Below the pieces are notes generated by a model that saw only the letters and a list, made by a program, of their open reading frames with translations, searched no databases and had not been told where the DNA came from. Shown here piece by piece: positions 35,185 to 43,434 of a DNA stretch of 64,000 bases; position 1 is the stretch's first letter; each line of letters starts with the position of its first letter. Source of the DNA: Profundicola sp048268105 (GTDB taxonomy: Bacteria > Bacteroidota > Bacteroidia > Flavobacteriales > Weeksellaceae); contig JBLWWH010000007.1 in assembly GCA_048268105.1 (NCBI GenBank), positions 1 to 64,000 on the forward strand, read 5' to 3'. Made by a program: the position numbers and the translations under genes.

Positions 35185-35201
35185 AAGCTGTAAATGTTGT
35201 T

Positions 35202-35963
35202 ATGAAAAATAAACTAACTCAGTTTGAGGACTTAGGTCAATACCAAGACTACCAAGTGGTTTGGGATATGCAAGAAGATAAATTGCAACAAATTATAGAT
35301 ATAAAAAAACAAATTCGCGACTGGGAGAGACGCCTAGAAGATGAACCAGAATTGCAAACAAAAATTGATAATCAACAAACGCCCAACTTTTTATATTTTG
35401 TTGAGCACCCACACGTTTATACTTTGGGTAAATCGGGGGACGAAGCAAACATGTTAGCTAACGAAAAAATGCTTGATGAAATCAATGCTACTTATGTTAA
35501 AACTAATAGAGGAGGAGACATCACTTACCATGGTCCTAAACAACTTGTAGCCTATCCAATTTTGGATTTAGCCAATTTTAAGGAAGATATAAATTGGTAT
35601 ATGCGCAGCATGGAAGAGGTGATTATTAAGACCATTGCACACTATGGATTAAAAGGCGAAAGAAGTAAGGGCGAAACAGGTGTTTGGTTAGATGTAGGAA
35701 CTCCGTTTGCTAGAAAAATTTGTGCTATGGGAGTGAAAGCTTCTAGATGGGTTACCATGCATGGTCTAGCTTTAAACGTAAACACAGATTTACGCTACTT
35801 TGATTATATCGTTCCTTGTGGAATTAAAGATAAAAATGTGACCTCTCTACAACGTGAATTAGATCGCGATATTGATATGGATGAGGTAAAGGATTTAGTG
35901 CTTAAATACTTTGCAGAAGTTTATGAAGCCGATATTAAATCAGCTTCACAAGTTCCACAATAA
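35202..35963 (+). CDS. lipB: Octanoyl-[ACP]:protein N-octanoyltransferase
   Basis: Transfers octanoyl groups from acyl carrier protein to the lipoyl domains of 2-oxoacid dehydrogenases and the glycine cleavage H protein. The 253-aa product has NRGGDITYHGPKQLVAYPIL, the catalytic Lys in FARKICAMGVKASRWVTMHG and the catalytic Cys in FDYIVPCGIKDKNVTSL. It is about 40 residues longer than E. coli LipB, the extra part being a charged helix around residues 25-60. It ends 20 bp from the end of convergent trpS. Confidence 0.95.
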   Translation: MKNKLTQFEDLGQYQDYQVVWDMQEDKLQQIIDIKKQIRDWERRLEDEPELQTKIDNQQTPNFLYFVEHPHVYTLGKSGDEANMLANEKMLDEINATYVKTNRGGDITYHGPKQLVAYPILDLANFKEDINWYMRSMEEVIIKTIAHYGLKGERSKGETGVWLDVGTPFARKICAMGVKASRWVTMHGLALNVNTDLRYFDYIVPCGIKDKNVTSLQRELDRDIDMDEVKDLVLKYFAEVYEADIKSASQVPQ

Positions 35964-35983
35964 AATTTTAAAAGTTTTAGGTT

Positions 35984-36955
35984 TTAATTCTTGAAGCCTA
36001 ACTTGGATCTTACGCGGGCAAGTGTAGCATCGGCCACCTTGCTCGCTTTTTTTGCACCTAAACTAAGCGCTTCATCGATTTCGTGTTTGTTATTCAATAA
36101 ATACTCGAATTTTTCTCTAGGTTCTGCAAAAGTTTCTAAAATAAGCTCAAATAAAGCTTGTTTTGCATGCCCATAGCCATAACCACCGCGCAGATAATTC
36201 TCTTTCATTTCTGTAAGTTGATCTGGGTTAGCCAATAATTTATATAAATTAAAAACATGACAAGTATTGTAATCTTTAGGCTCTTCTAATGGAGTGCTAT
36301 CCGTTTCAATTGACATTACCTGTTTACGTAATTGTTTTTTAGGTAAGAAAATATTGATGAAATTACCTCTAGATTTACTCATTTTTTCACCATCAGTACC
36401 TGGAATATACATGGTATCTTCACTGGTTTTTCCTTCTGGCAAAACAAAGGTTTCTCCCATTTGATGATTAAATCTAGCGGCCACATCTCTTGTGATTTCA
36501 ATATGCTGCATTTGGTCTTTTCCTACTGGAACTACCTCCGCGTCATATAAAATAATATCTGCTGCCATTAGGATTGGATAGGTGAATAATCCTGCATTAA
36601 CATCATCTAATCTACCTGCTTTGTCTTTGAATGAGTGTGCCAGCGTAAGTCTTTGGTACGGAAAAAAGTTCAACAGATACCATGTTAATTCAGCAACTTG
36701 TGGTACATCTGATTGACGATAGAAAGCAGTTTTTTCTGGATTTAAACCCAATGATAGCCATGTAGCAGCTGTTTCGTAGGTGTTTTTTTGCAGAACTTCT
36801 GGATTTTTAATTTGAGTTAAAGAATGCAAGTCTGCGATAAATAAAAAGCTATCGTTTTGTTCTTCGTTTGCCATATTAATAGCTGGAACGATAGCACCTA
36901 AAATATTACCAAAATGTGGTGTTCCTGTACTTTGTACGCCTGTTAAAACTCTCAT
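35984..36955 (-). CDS. trpS: Tryptophanyl-tRNA synthetase
   Basis: Charges tRNA-Trp. The 323-aa class I enzyme has a HIGH-type motif TPHFGN at residues 12-17 within TGVQSTGTPHFGNILGAIVP, and KMSKS in DGEKMSKSRGNFI. Between these is the tryptophan-binding TYPILMAADIILYDAEVVPVGKDQ, split here only for reading. Length and motifs are standard. The gene starts 30 bp after the lspA stop, so it may be transcribed with lspA. Confidence 0.96.
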   Translation of the reverse strand: MRVLTGVQSTGTPHFGNILGAIVPAINMANEEQNDSFLFIADLHSLTQIKNPEVLQKNTYETAATWLSLGLNPEKTAFYRQSDVPQVAELTWYLLNFFPYQRLTLAHSFKDKAGRLDDVNAGLFTYPILMAADIILYDAEVVPVGKDQMQHIEITRDVAARFNHQMGETFVLPEGKTSEDTMYIPGTDGEKMSKSRGNFINIFLPKKQLRKQVMSIETDSTPLEEPKDYNTCHVFNLYKLLANPDQLTEMKENYLRGGYGYGHAKQALFELILETFAEPREKFEYLLNNKHEIDEALSLGAKKASKVADATLARVRSKLGFKN

Positions 36956-36985
36956 GAAAATGATAGATTAGTAATTAATTTAAAT

Positions 36986-37630
36986 CTAATTTGGATTTTG
37001 ACTTGGATGAGCAAAAGCTCTTTCCTTAAAAATTAATAATAAAATTCCGCCCACTGTGATTGCACTATCGGCGATGTTAAATACCGGAGCAAAAAAAGTT
37101 CCTGATTTTCCGCCTATCATAGGAATGAATTCCGGCCACGTATAATCAAAAAGTGGGAAATGTAACATATCTACTACAGTCCCTTGAAAAAGAGGAGCAT
37201 AACCAGAAAAATCAGCTTTAGAAACTTGGCCAAAATAGCCTTGCCATTGTCCGAAATCTTCGTTGTAAGTTGTTCCTGAATCGAAGATAAGTCCATAGAA
37301 AGAACTATCAATTACATTCCCAAAAGCACCTGCTAAAATCATTGCAGCTGGAATTATAAAGTAATTAGAAGTATAGATTCTAACATTTTTCGTCAAAAAC
37401 CAAGCGCCCCAAATAATTAAAACCCATCGAAAAACAACCAAAACTATTTTTCCAAAAATTCCGCCCATTTGCATGCCATAGGCCATTCCAGGGTTTTCTA
37501 CAAAAACCAATTGAAACCAATCTGGAATAACCGTTACACTCTCTCCTAACTGAAAGTTGGTTTTAATGTAAAATTTAGAAATCTGATCAATTAAGATAAT
37601 AATAATTGCAATAAGGCCAATCTTCTTCAA
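36986..37630 (-). CDS. lspA: Lipoprotein signal peptidase (signal peptidase II)
   Basis: Cleaves the signal peptide of lipidated prolipoproteins in the inner membrane. The 214-aa protein has the aspartates in DQISKFYIK, GNVIDSSFYG and FNIADSAI, plus ENPGMAYGMQ. Compared with the about 165-aa E. coli enzyme there is an extra periplasmic stretch of about 35 residues between GNVID and VVDMLHF. The start is TTG at 37630 (MKKIGLIAII), with no ATG in frame upstream; a TAACTTTG promoter lies at 37659-37666. It follows ileS and the DksA-like gene. Confidence 0.93.
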   Translation of the reverse strand: MKKIGLIAIIIILIDQISKFYIKTNFQLGESVTVIPDWFQLVFVENPGMAYGMQMGGIFGKIVLVVFRWVLIIWGAWFLTKNVRIYTSNYFIIPAAMILAGAFGNVIDSSFYGLIFDSGTTYNEDFGQWQGYFGQVSKADFSGYAPLFQGTVVDMLHFPLFDYTWPEFIPMIGGKSGTFFAPVFNIADSAITVGGILLLIFKERAFAHPSQNPN

Positions 37631-37658
37631 ACTATATAGATATAAAAAATTATGGCAA

Positions 37659-37666
37659 CAAAGTTA
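37659..37666 (-). promoter_or_regulatory. Promoter -7 box TAACTTTG for lspA
   Basis: Exact TAnnTTTG match on the minus strand, 28 nt before the TTG start of lspA. It would allow lspA to be expressed apart from ileS. Confidence 0.5.
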
Positions 37667-37714
37667 AAATAAATTTAAACTTGATGTTGCCAAAATCCTA
37701 ATTTTAATAAATGA

Positions 37715-38095
37715 CTATTGTCTATTTTTCGCTTCAATGCTTAAGGTAGCATGCGGAACTAACTTCAAACGTTCCTTTGCAATAAGTTTGCCGGTGACAC
37801 GACAAATCCCGTAGGTTTTGTTTTCAATACGAATCAGTGCATTCTTTAAATCCCTTAAGAATTTCTCTTGTCGAGCGGCTAACTGAGCGTTCTGCTCCTT
37901 ACTCATCGTTTCAGATCCTTCTTCAAAAGCTTTGAAAGTAGGGGATGTATCGTCTGTTCCGTTGTCTAAGTTATTGATAAAAGACTCACGAATCGATTGT
38001 AAATCGCTCTCAGCTTGCTCGATTTTCTTCTCTATTATCTCCTTAAATTCTGCCAACTCCTTATCAGAGTAGCGTGTTTGTACCTCTTTTGACAT
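37715..38095 (-). CDS. DksA/TraR-like regulator with degenerate zinc finger
   Basis: A 126-aa protein with the coiled-coil N-terminus of the DksA/TraR family (ELAEFKEIIEKKIEQAESDL) and the C-terminal finger region YGICRVTGKLIAKERLKLVP. In standard members the finger has CxxC twice; here only the first Cys remains (CRVT) and the second pair is ATLSIEA. Members enter the RNA polymerase secondary channel and modulate initiation. It lies 5 bp after ileS and 84 bp before lspA, the usual Bacteroidota order. Confidence 0.88.
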   Translation of the reverse strand: MSKEVQTRYSDKELAEFKEIIEKKIEQAESDLQSIRESFINNLDNGTDDTSPTFKAFEEGSETMSKEQNAQLAARQEKFLRDLKNALIRIENKTYGICRVTGKLIAKERLKLVPHATLSIEAKNRQ

Positions 38096-38100
38096 ATTGT

Positions 38101-41100
38101 TTAGGTTTTATTTATCATTATATGCGAAACAATATCATCAATCTCTATCATATGCTCACTTTCAAGCTTATCCTGGAACGAAATTGAATCTGTTAAAGTT
38201 TCGTTACTAAGATAATCTTTATTTTTATTAATTGCAACTTCTAATAGGGGATGAGAAGCTAAAAATACATTAATTCTGTCGGTAACCTCTAGACCAGAAC
38301 TTTTTCTTAAATTCTGTATTCTATTAACTAGCTCACGTGCAATCCCTTCGTGAATTAAATCATCATTTAATGTAGTGTCTAAAGCAAGTGTTAAATTTCC
38401 ATCAACAGCAACCACCCATCCTTGAATATCTTTGGTAATGATTTCAAAATCCTCAATCGGTAGCCTGTGAGTTTCTCCGTTGATCTCAATATCATAAGAA
38501 GAATTAGCTTCTAATTCACTTATGGCTTGAGCATCCATTTGTTTAATGGCTGAAGCAACTAACTTCATGTCTTTCCCAAATTTTGGACCTAAACTCTTGA
38601 AGTTTGGTTTTGCCTCTTTTACCAAAATATCAGCAGCTTCTTCGTGGGTAATGATTTCAATTTCTTTCACATTTACTTCTTGCTTCAACAAATCAGAAAT
38701 TCTACTTAATCGATCCAGCATTTTCTGGTCTTGAGCAGGAATCATCACCTTTTGTAATGGTTGACGAACTTTAAGATCCGCTTGCTTTCTTAATGAGAAA
38801 ATCATACTCGTTGCACGTTGTGCTAAGTGCGTAGTTTCTTGTAATTCGATGTCAACAACTCTTTCATCATAGATCGGGAAATCTGCAATATGAACAGATT
38901 CTTCATTTCCAACCACTGATGTTAAATCTCGGTATAAACGATCCATAAAGAAGGGAGCGATTGGTGAAGCCAGTTTAGCTATGCTCACTAATACTTCATA
39001 TAGTGTTTGGTAAGCCGAAATTTTGTCTTGAGAGTAATCTCCTTTCCAGAAACGTCTTCTATTTAATCTTACATACCAGTTACTTAAATTATCGCCAACA
39101 AACTCTTGAATTGCTCTTGCAGCTCGTGTTGGTTCGTATTCTGTTAAGTTAGTGTCTACTGTTTTAATTAAAGTATGAAGTTCAGATAATATCCAACGAT
39201 CCAATTCTGGACGATCCTTTAACTTAATTTCTTCTTCTTGGTTTACAAACCCATCTACGTTGGCATATAAAGCAAAGAATGAATAGGTATTATATAAAGT
39301 TCCAAAGAATTTTCTTCTTACCTCGTCTATGCCTTCTAAATCAAACTTTAGGTTTTCCCACGGCTGTGCATTGGCAATCATATACCATCTTGTAGCATCC
39401 GGACCATATTTTTCTATGGTTTCAAATGGATCAACAGCATTACCTAATCGTTTCGACATTTTTTGTCCATTTTTATCTAAAACAAGACCATTCGAAACAA
39501 CGTTTTTATAAGCAATATTATCGAAAACTAAACCTGAAATAGCATGTAAAGTATAGAACCATCCACGTGTTTGGTCAACACCTTCGGCTATGAAGTCAGC
39601 GGGTGCAATAACATCCAAGTCCTCCGATCTTTCAAAAGGATAGTGCCATTGAGCATAAGGCATAGAGCCTGAATCGAACCAAACATCGATCAAGTCCGCT
39701 TCGCGTTTCATTGGTTTGCCCGAAGGAGAAACCAAAGTAATTTTATCTACAATATTCTTGTGGATATCTACTTTGCTATAATTTTCTTCTGAAAAATCAT
39801 TCGGAACAAAACCTTTGAATGGATTTTCAGACATAAATCCAACCTCAATCGATTTTTGGATTTCAGTCATTAACTCTTCTAAAGACCCGATTAAGATTTC
39901 TTCCTTGCCCTCTTCTGTTCTCCAGATTGGTAATGGAATTCCCCAATATCTAGAACGAGATAGGTTCCAGTCTTTAGCCTCAGCTAACCAGTTTCCGAAA
40001 CGTCCTTCACCCGTAGATTTTGGTTTCCAATTAATTTTTTTATTTAACTCAACCAATTTTTCTCTTTGTTCAGAAATTTTAATGAACCAAGAGTCTAATG
40101 GATAGTATAAAATTGGTTTATCAGTTCTCCAACAATGTGGGTAGCTGTGTTTGTATTTTTCAACTTTAAAAGCACGATTCTGCTCTTTTAGAAGAATGGA
40201 AATTTCAACATCAATCGATTTCTCTGGAGCATCGCCATCGTCGTAGTATTCATTTTTAACGTATTTACCACCAAATGGAGCTGGTAAACTTTCTATAAAT
40301 CTACCTTGCAGATCAACTAAAGGAACAGGATTCTCTTGATCATCTAAAACCAACATAGGTGGAATATTATTTTCCTCAGCCACCTTGGCATCATCCGCAC
40401 CAAAAGTAGGAGCCGTATGAACGATTCCTGTACCATCTTCAGTCGTAACGAAATCTCCAGGAATAACACGGAATGCTTTTTCTGGATTTATATAAGGAGT
40501 CGCCCAAGGAAGTAGTTGTTCGTATGTAGTTCCAACTAAATCAGATCCTTTGAATTCTTTAATTACTTTAAATGGAATCTTTTTGTCCCCTTCTTTATAA
40601 TTCGTGAAGTCTTCTGCAGATTCCGTTGCAAAATAATTCTTACTGAATTGATAGTTTAATAATGATTTTGCTAGAACCACAAAAATAGGTTCGTGGGTAT
40701 ATTGGTTGAAAGATTTAACTAAAACATAGTCAATCTTGTTACCTACCGTCAATGCGGTGTTCGATGGAAGCGTCCATGGTGTGGTCGTCCATGCTAATAA
40801 ATACACATCAGCATCGATATCATTAAATAAATCGGTGCTCTCTTTTTCAACTTTAAATTGAGCTACTGCCGAAGTATCACTTACATCTCGGTAAGTTCCG
40901 GGCATATTTAGCTCATGAGAACTTAGGCCTGTACCTGCTTTGGGAGAGAAAGGTTGAATCGTATAACCTTTATACATAAGGTCTTTATTGTAAATCTGCT
41001 TCAATAACCACCATACTGACTCCATATATTTAGGCTCGTAAGTGATATAAGGATCATCTAAATCAACCCAATACCCTATGCGCTCGGTTAAGTCGTTCCA

Positions 41101-41496
41101 AATATCGGTATATCGCATAACCGCTTCTTTACAAGCTTGGTTATAATCTTCGATAGAAATTTTGGTCCCGATATCCTCTTTGGTGATTCCTAATTCTTTT
41201 TCAACACCCAGCTCAACAGGAAGACCATGTGTATCCCATCCGGCTTTACGTTTAACTTGTTTTCCTTTTAGGGTTTGATATCTACAAAAAATATCCTTAA
41301 TCGCACGAGCCAAAACGTGGTGAATTCCAGGTTGTCCATTCGCAGAAGGTGGGCCTTCGTAGAATAGGTATGGCTGGTTGCCTTCTCTGGTGGTGATACT
41401 TTTTTCAAAAGTTTTATCTTTCTTCCAAAATGATAATTCTTCTTCTGATATTTTCACTAAATCCAGATGATTGTATTCAGGAAATTTATTTTTCAT
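38101..41496 (-). CDS. ileS: Isoleucyl-tRNA synthetase, type 2 (eukaryote-like)
   Basis: Charges tRNA-Ile and edits mischarged valine. At 1131 aa it is much longer than E. coli IleS (938 aa) and belongs to the type 2, eukaryote-like group. The KMSKR motif is GQKMSKRLGNAVDP, and the editing domain has TTPWTLPSNTALTV. The first signature reads NGQPGIHH at residues 53-60: GIHH where the canonical class I motif is HIGH, so residues 1 and 3 are swapped. The sequence codes this clearly. Type 2 enzymes are known for low sensitivity to mupirocin. Transcribed with the DksA-like gene. Confidence 0.97.
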   Translation of the reverse strand: MKNKFPEYNHLDLVKISEEELSFWKKDKTFEKSITTREGNQPYLFYEGPPSANGQPGIHHVLARAIKDIFCRYQTLKGKQVKRKAGWDTHGLPVELGVEKELGITKEDIGTKISIEDYNQACKEAVMRYTDIWNDLTERIGYWVDLDDPYITYEPKYMESVWWLLKQIYNKDLMYKGYTIQPFSPKAGTGLSSHELNMPGTYRDVSDTSAVAQFKVEKESTDLFNDIDADVYLLAWTTTPWTLPSNTALTVGNKIDYVLVKSFNQYTHEPIFVVLAKSLLNYQFSKNYFATESAEDFTNYKEGDKKIPFKVIKEFKGSDLVGTTYEQLLPWATPYINPEKAFRVIPGDFVTTEDGTGIVHTAPTFGADDAKVAEENNIPPMLVLDDQENPVPLVDLQGRFIESLPAPFGGKYVKNEYYDDGDAPEKSIDVEISILLKEQNRAFKVEKYKHSYPHCWRTDKPILYYPLDSWFIKISEQREKLVELNKKINWKPKSTGEGRFGNWLAEAKDWNLSRSRYWGIPLPIWRTEEGKEEILIGSLEELMTEIQKSIEVGFMSENPFKGFVPNDFSEENYSKVDIHKNIVDKITLVSPSGKPMKREADLIDVWFDSGSMPYAQWHYPFERSEDLDVIAPADFIAEGVDQTRGWFYTLHAISGLVFDNIAYKNVVSNGLVLDKNGQKMSKRLGNAVDPFETIEKYGPDATRWYMIANAQPWENLKFDLEGIDEVRRKFFGTLYNTYSFFALYANVDGFVNQEEEIKLKDRPELDRWILSELHTLIKTVDTNLTEYEPTRAARAIQEFVGDNLSNWYVRLNRRRFWKGDYSQDKISAYQTLYEVLVSIAKLASPIAPFFMDRLYRDLTSVVGNEESVHIADFPIYDERVVDIELQETTHLAQRATSMIFSLRKQADLKVRQPLQKVMIPAQDQKMLDRLSRISDLLKQEVNVKEIEIITHEEAADILVKEAKPNFKSLGPKFGKDMKLVASAIKQMDAQAISELEANSSYDIEINGETHRLPIEDFEIITKDIQGWVVAVDGNLTLALDTTLNDDLIHEGIARELVNRIQNLRKSSGLEVTDRINVFLASHPLLEVAINKNKDYLSNETLTDSISFQDKLESEHMIEIDDIVSHIMINKT

Positions 41497-41657
41497 ATCG
41501 CTCTTTAAGTGTAGTAATTATAGATGAGTGCGAATTTAGGAATTATTTATAAATTATGTAGTGAGCCAAAGAGTATTATTTAATTCTATAGTAGAATGTT
41601 ATTTAATAAAAATTAAGCTTAATTCAAAAAAAATGTTAATTGTATTCAAAGTTTTAG

Positions 41658-41665
41658 TAATTTTG
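41658..41665 (+). promoter_or_regulatory. Promoter -7 box TAATTTTG, decides the lipoprotein start
   Basis: Exact TAnnTTTG match. The in-frame TTG at 41670 would lie at the transcription start, so the ATG at 41691 is the likely start. Confidence 0.55.
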
Positions 41666-41690
41666 CTAATTGAAATTAAAAAACATTGAA

Positions 41691-42119
41691 ATGAAAAAAG
41701 TATTATTATCTTTAGCAGTAGTTGGTTTCTTCGCATTTACTTCTTGTAAATCAGAAGGTGAAAAAACACCAGTTGAAACAAATGTTGAGACAGTTGACGG
41801 AGAAAACGTTGCTGACGCTATGGAAGATTTAAACGCAGATGTAAAAGATGCTCAAGATGCTTTAAACGAAGCTACTAAGGAATTAGAAGAAGCAAAAGCA
41901 AGTGGAGACGCTACATTAGTAGAAGCTGCTGAAGCTAAAGTTGCAGAATTACAAGCTAAAGTTGACGAAATTCAGAAAGCTGCTGGTGACGCTATCAAAG
42001 GTGTTGACGGTGCTGTTGATAGTGCTGACGATATGTTAGACGCTACAACTGATGCTGCTGAGGAGCAATTAGAGAACGTTGAAGACGCTGCAGAAGACGT
42101 AAAAGATGCTGTTAAATAA
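41691..42119 (+). CDS. Acidic alanine-rich lipoprotein
   Basis: A 142-aa lipoprotein: the signal peptide MKKVLLSLAVVGFFAFTSC has its lipobox Cys at residue 19. The rest is highly acidic and Ala-rich (repeats of DAxxALNEA and AAEDVKDAV type) and should form long amphipathic helices or a coiled coil, as in envelope-spanning or desiccation-type proteins. Function unknown. The ATG at 41691 is preferred over an upstream TTG because of the promoter at 41658. A clear terminator follows. Confidence 0.8.
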   Translation: MKKVLLSLAVVGFFAFTSCKSEGEKTPVETNVETVDGENVADAMEDLNADVKDAQDALNEATKELEEAKASGDATLVEAAEAKVAELQAKVDEIQKAAGDAIKGVDGAVDSADDMLDATTDAAEEQLENVEDAAEDVKDAVK

Positions 42120-42139
42120 TTTTTAACACTACAAAAAAT

Positions 42140-42172
42140 AAAGTGCCCTTTTATGAGTGGCACTTTTTTTTT
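42140..42172 (+). terminator. Terminator after the acidic lipoprotein
   Basis: AAAGTGCC (42140-42147) pairs with GGCACTTT (42159-42166) around an 11-nt loop, followed by a run of Ts. Confidence 0.88.
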
Positions 42173-42275
42173 ACTTTTAAACCGATTGGTATTCATTGGT
42201 TTGCTCTTATTAGCCTTGTTTCTCAAGACCAGATTATCAGCTCAGATGTTTCAATTGTTTAGTTTAATATTAGTT

Positions 42276-42321
42276 TACGCCACCCTTGCTTAAATCAATT
42301 TGCTTTCTTTTGGGTGGCATA
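42276..42321. repeat. Inverted repeat with 26-nt loop
   Basis: TACGCCACCC (42276-42285) pairs with GGGTGGCATA (42312-42321), nine of ten positions. No T tract follows. It could be a structured remnant of an element or an RNA hairpin. It lacks the AAC and GTT ends of an attC site. Confidence 0.4.
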
Positions 42322-42491
42322 AGTGTTGTTAATGAGGTAGTTTGCTTTACGAAATAAAAATATATCCAAAAGCCTATAAAAGTCTTAAAGAAATGTTATA
42401 TTAGTCGTAAATTAAACTAATTTAAGCACTTATAAATATTTGTAAATGGATGAGTTCCATATATTTATGAGTTGGGCATAATACGAACAGA

Positions 42492-43433
42492 ATGGAAAAA
42501 ATACTACTTTCTACATATTTGATTAAAATTCAAGACCGACAAGGAAATGACCAAACCTTAAGTCATTTCAATGGAACAGACGATTTTTATCAAACTTTTC
42601 AGAACTATTTAAATTCCATTTTTCAGAACATTTTGGCAACTGCCGACACAAGAGAAACAACTGCCTTACACTTGACTTTAGACGAGCCACCAACAGTTGA
42701 TGAAGAAAACAGAAGTATCTATGGATTTTTCTCGACTGGTGTAAGTGGAGAACAATATCAGATTAGAGATGTTGAAACAAGAGAAGAAGTTCTTGCTGTT
42801 CAAAGAAATCACGCAGCTTTCAGGAATATTTTCTTCTATTGTAAAATGCCAACTCAACGAGACAATGGCGCTTTGATTTTACAACGTAAGGCAAAATTCG
42901 GAATTAAAACTATATTCAAAAGAACAATCAATCAATATATACGAGAACAAGGTTATCAGAATTACAGAGTTTTAGTAAATAATATTGTCCACGGTAGAGT
43001 TTATCGGACAATGATTCGCGATGGAAATCTAAAAAAAGTTGAATTTATAAAACGGAGAATACCAAGCTCTATTGAGGCATATTATGGTAATGATGGAACA
43101 CCAGAACAAATTCCAGGAACTCTAAAAACATCTATGTTATCACCAACAAGTTTGCCTGATAATTTTAAGACTTTTGTCAATAATCTATTTACAAATCCAG
43201 ACAGAGAAAGAATAGAAATTCAAGGTATTGATGAAGATTTTGACGAAGTAGAGTTCGAATTGGAATTAAACGGTAAAAAGAAAACTTTCTATGTAATGAA
43301 TAGACATAGAATTCAACCAACCGTCGATGTGACATCTGAAATAGATTTTAATGCTCAAGGAGAACCTTTGTTGGAATCTCTAATTACCCAAAGTGAAGAA
43401 CTTATTAGAGATATCATCGAATTAAGACTTTAA
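42492..43433 (+). CDS. Unrecognised 313-aa protein, first gene of the cassette pair
   Basis: I do not recognise this protein. It is soluble, with no signal peptide or membrane segment. The N-terminal part (1-120) is mixed; then comes FRNIFFYCKMPTQRDNGALI and a basic stretch QRKAKFGIKTIFKRTINQYI (about 135-160), then a second basic patch LKKVEFIKRRIP, and an acidic C-terminal region (GIDEDFDEVEFELEL). The basic middle would suit nucleic-acid binding. It starts 15 bp after the cassette boundary and ends 1 bp before the membrane gene. A soluble-plus-four-helix pair resembles defence systems such as Kiwa in plan only. Confidence 0.75.
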   Translation: MEKILLSTYLIKIQDRQGNDQTLSHFNGTDDFYQTFQNYLNSIFQNILATADTRETTALHLTLDEPPTVDEENRSIYGFFSTGVSGEQYQIRDVETREEVLAVQRNHAAFRNIFFYCKMPTQRDNGALILQRKAKFGIKTIFKRTINQYIREQGYQNYRVLVNNIVHGRVYRTMIRDGNLKKVEFIKRRIPSSIEAYYGNDGTPEQIPGTLKTSMLSPTSLPDNFKTFVNNLFTNPDRERIEIQGIDEDFDEVEFELELNGKKKTFYVMNRHRIQPTVDVTSEIDFNAQGEPLLESLITQSEELIRDIIELRL

Positions 43434-43434
43434 A

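Larger units (their letters stand above)
34795..35201. other. Intergenic region tatC to lipB with a micropeptide locus
   Basis: The first 200 bp show no signals beyond A+T-rich sequence. The rest holds a consensus promoter (34997-35027), a 24-codon reading frame (35046-35120), a terminator (35144-35168) and the lipB promoter (35177-35184). Confidence 0.65.
42120..42491. other. 372-bp region between the lipoprotein and the cassette genes
   Basis: It holds the lipoprotein terminator, a palindrome (42276-42321) and the left boundary of the cassette-like insertion, GTTGGGC at 42471-42477. A near-consensus box AATATTTG at 42435-42442 lies just outside that boundary and could drive the inserted genes. 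No gene seen. Confidence 0.6.

Noticed and set aside
42276..42321. Palindrome as a second attC site
   Set aside because: It has no RYYYAAC or GTTRRRY boxes at its ends and no link to a gene boundary.
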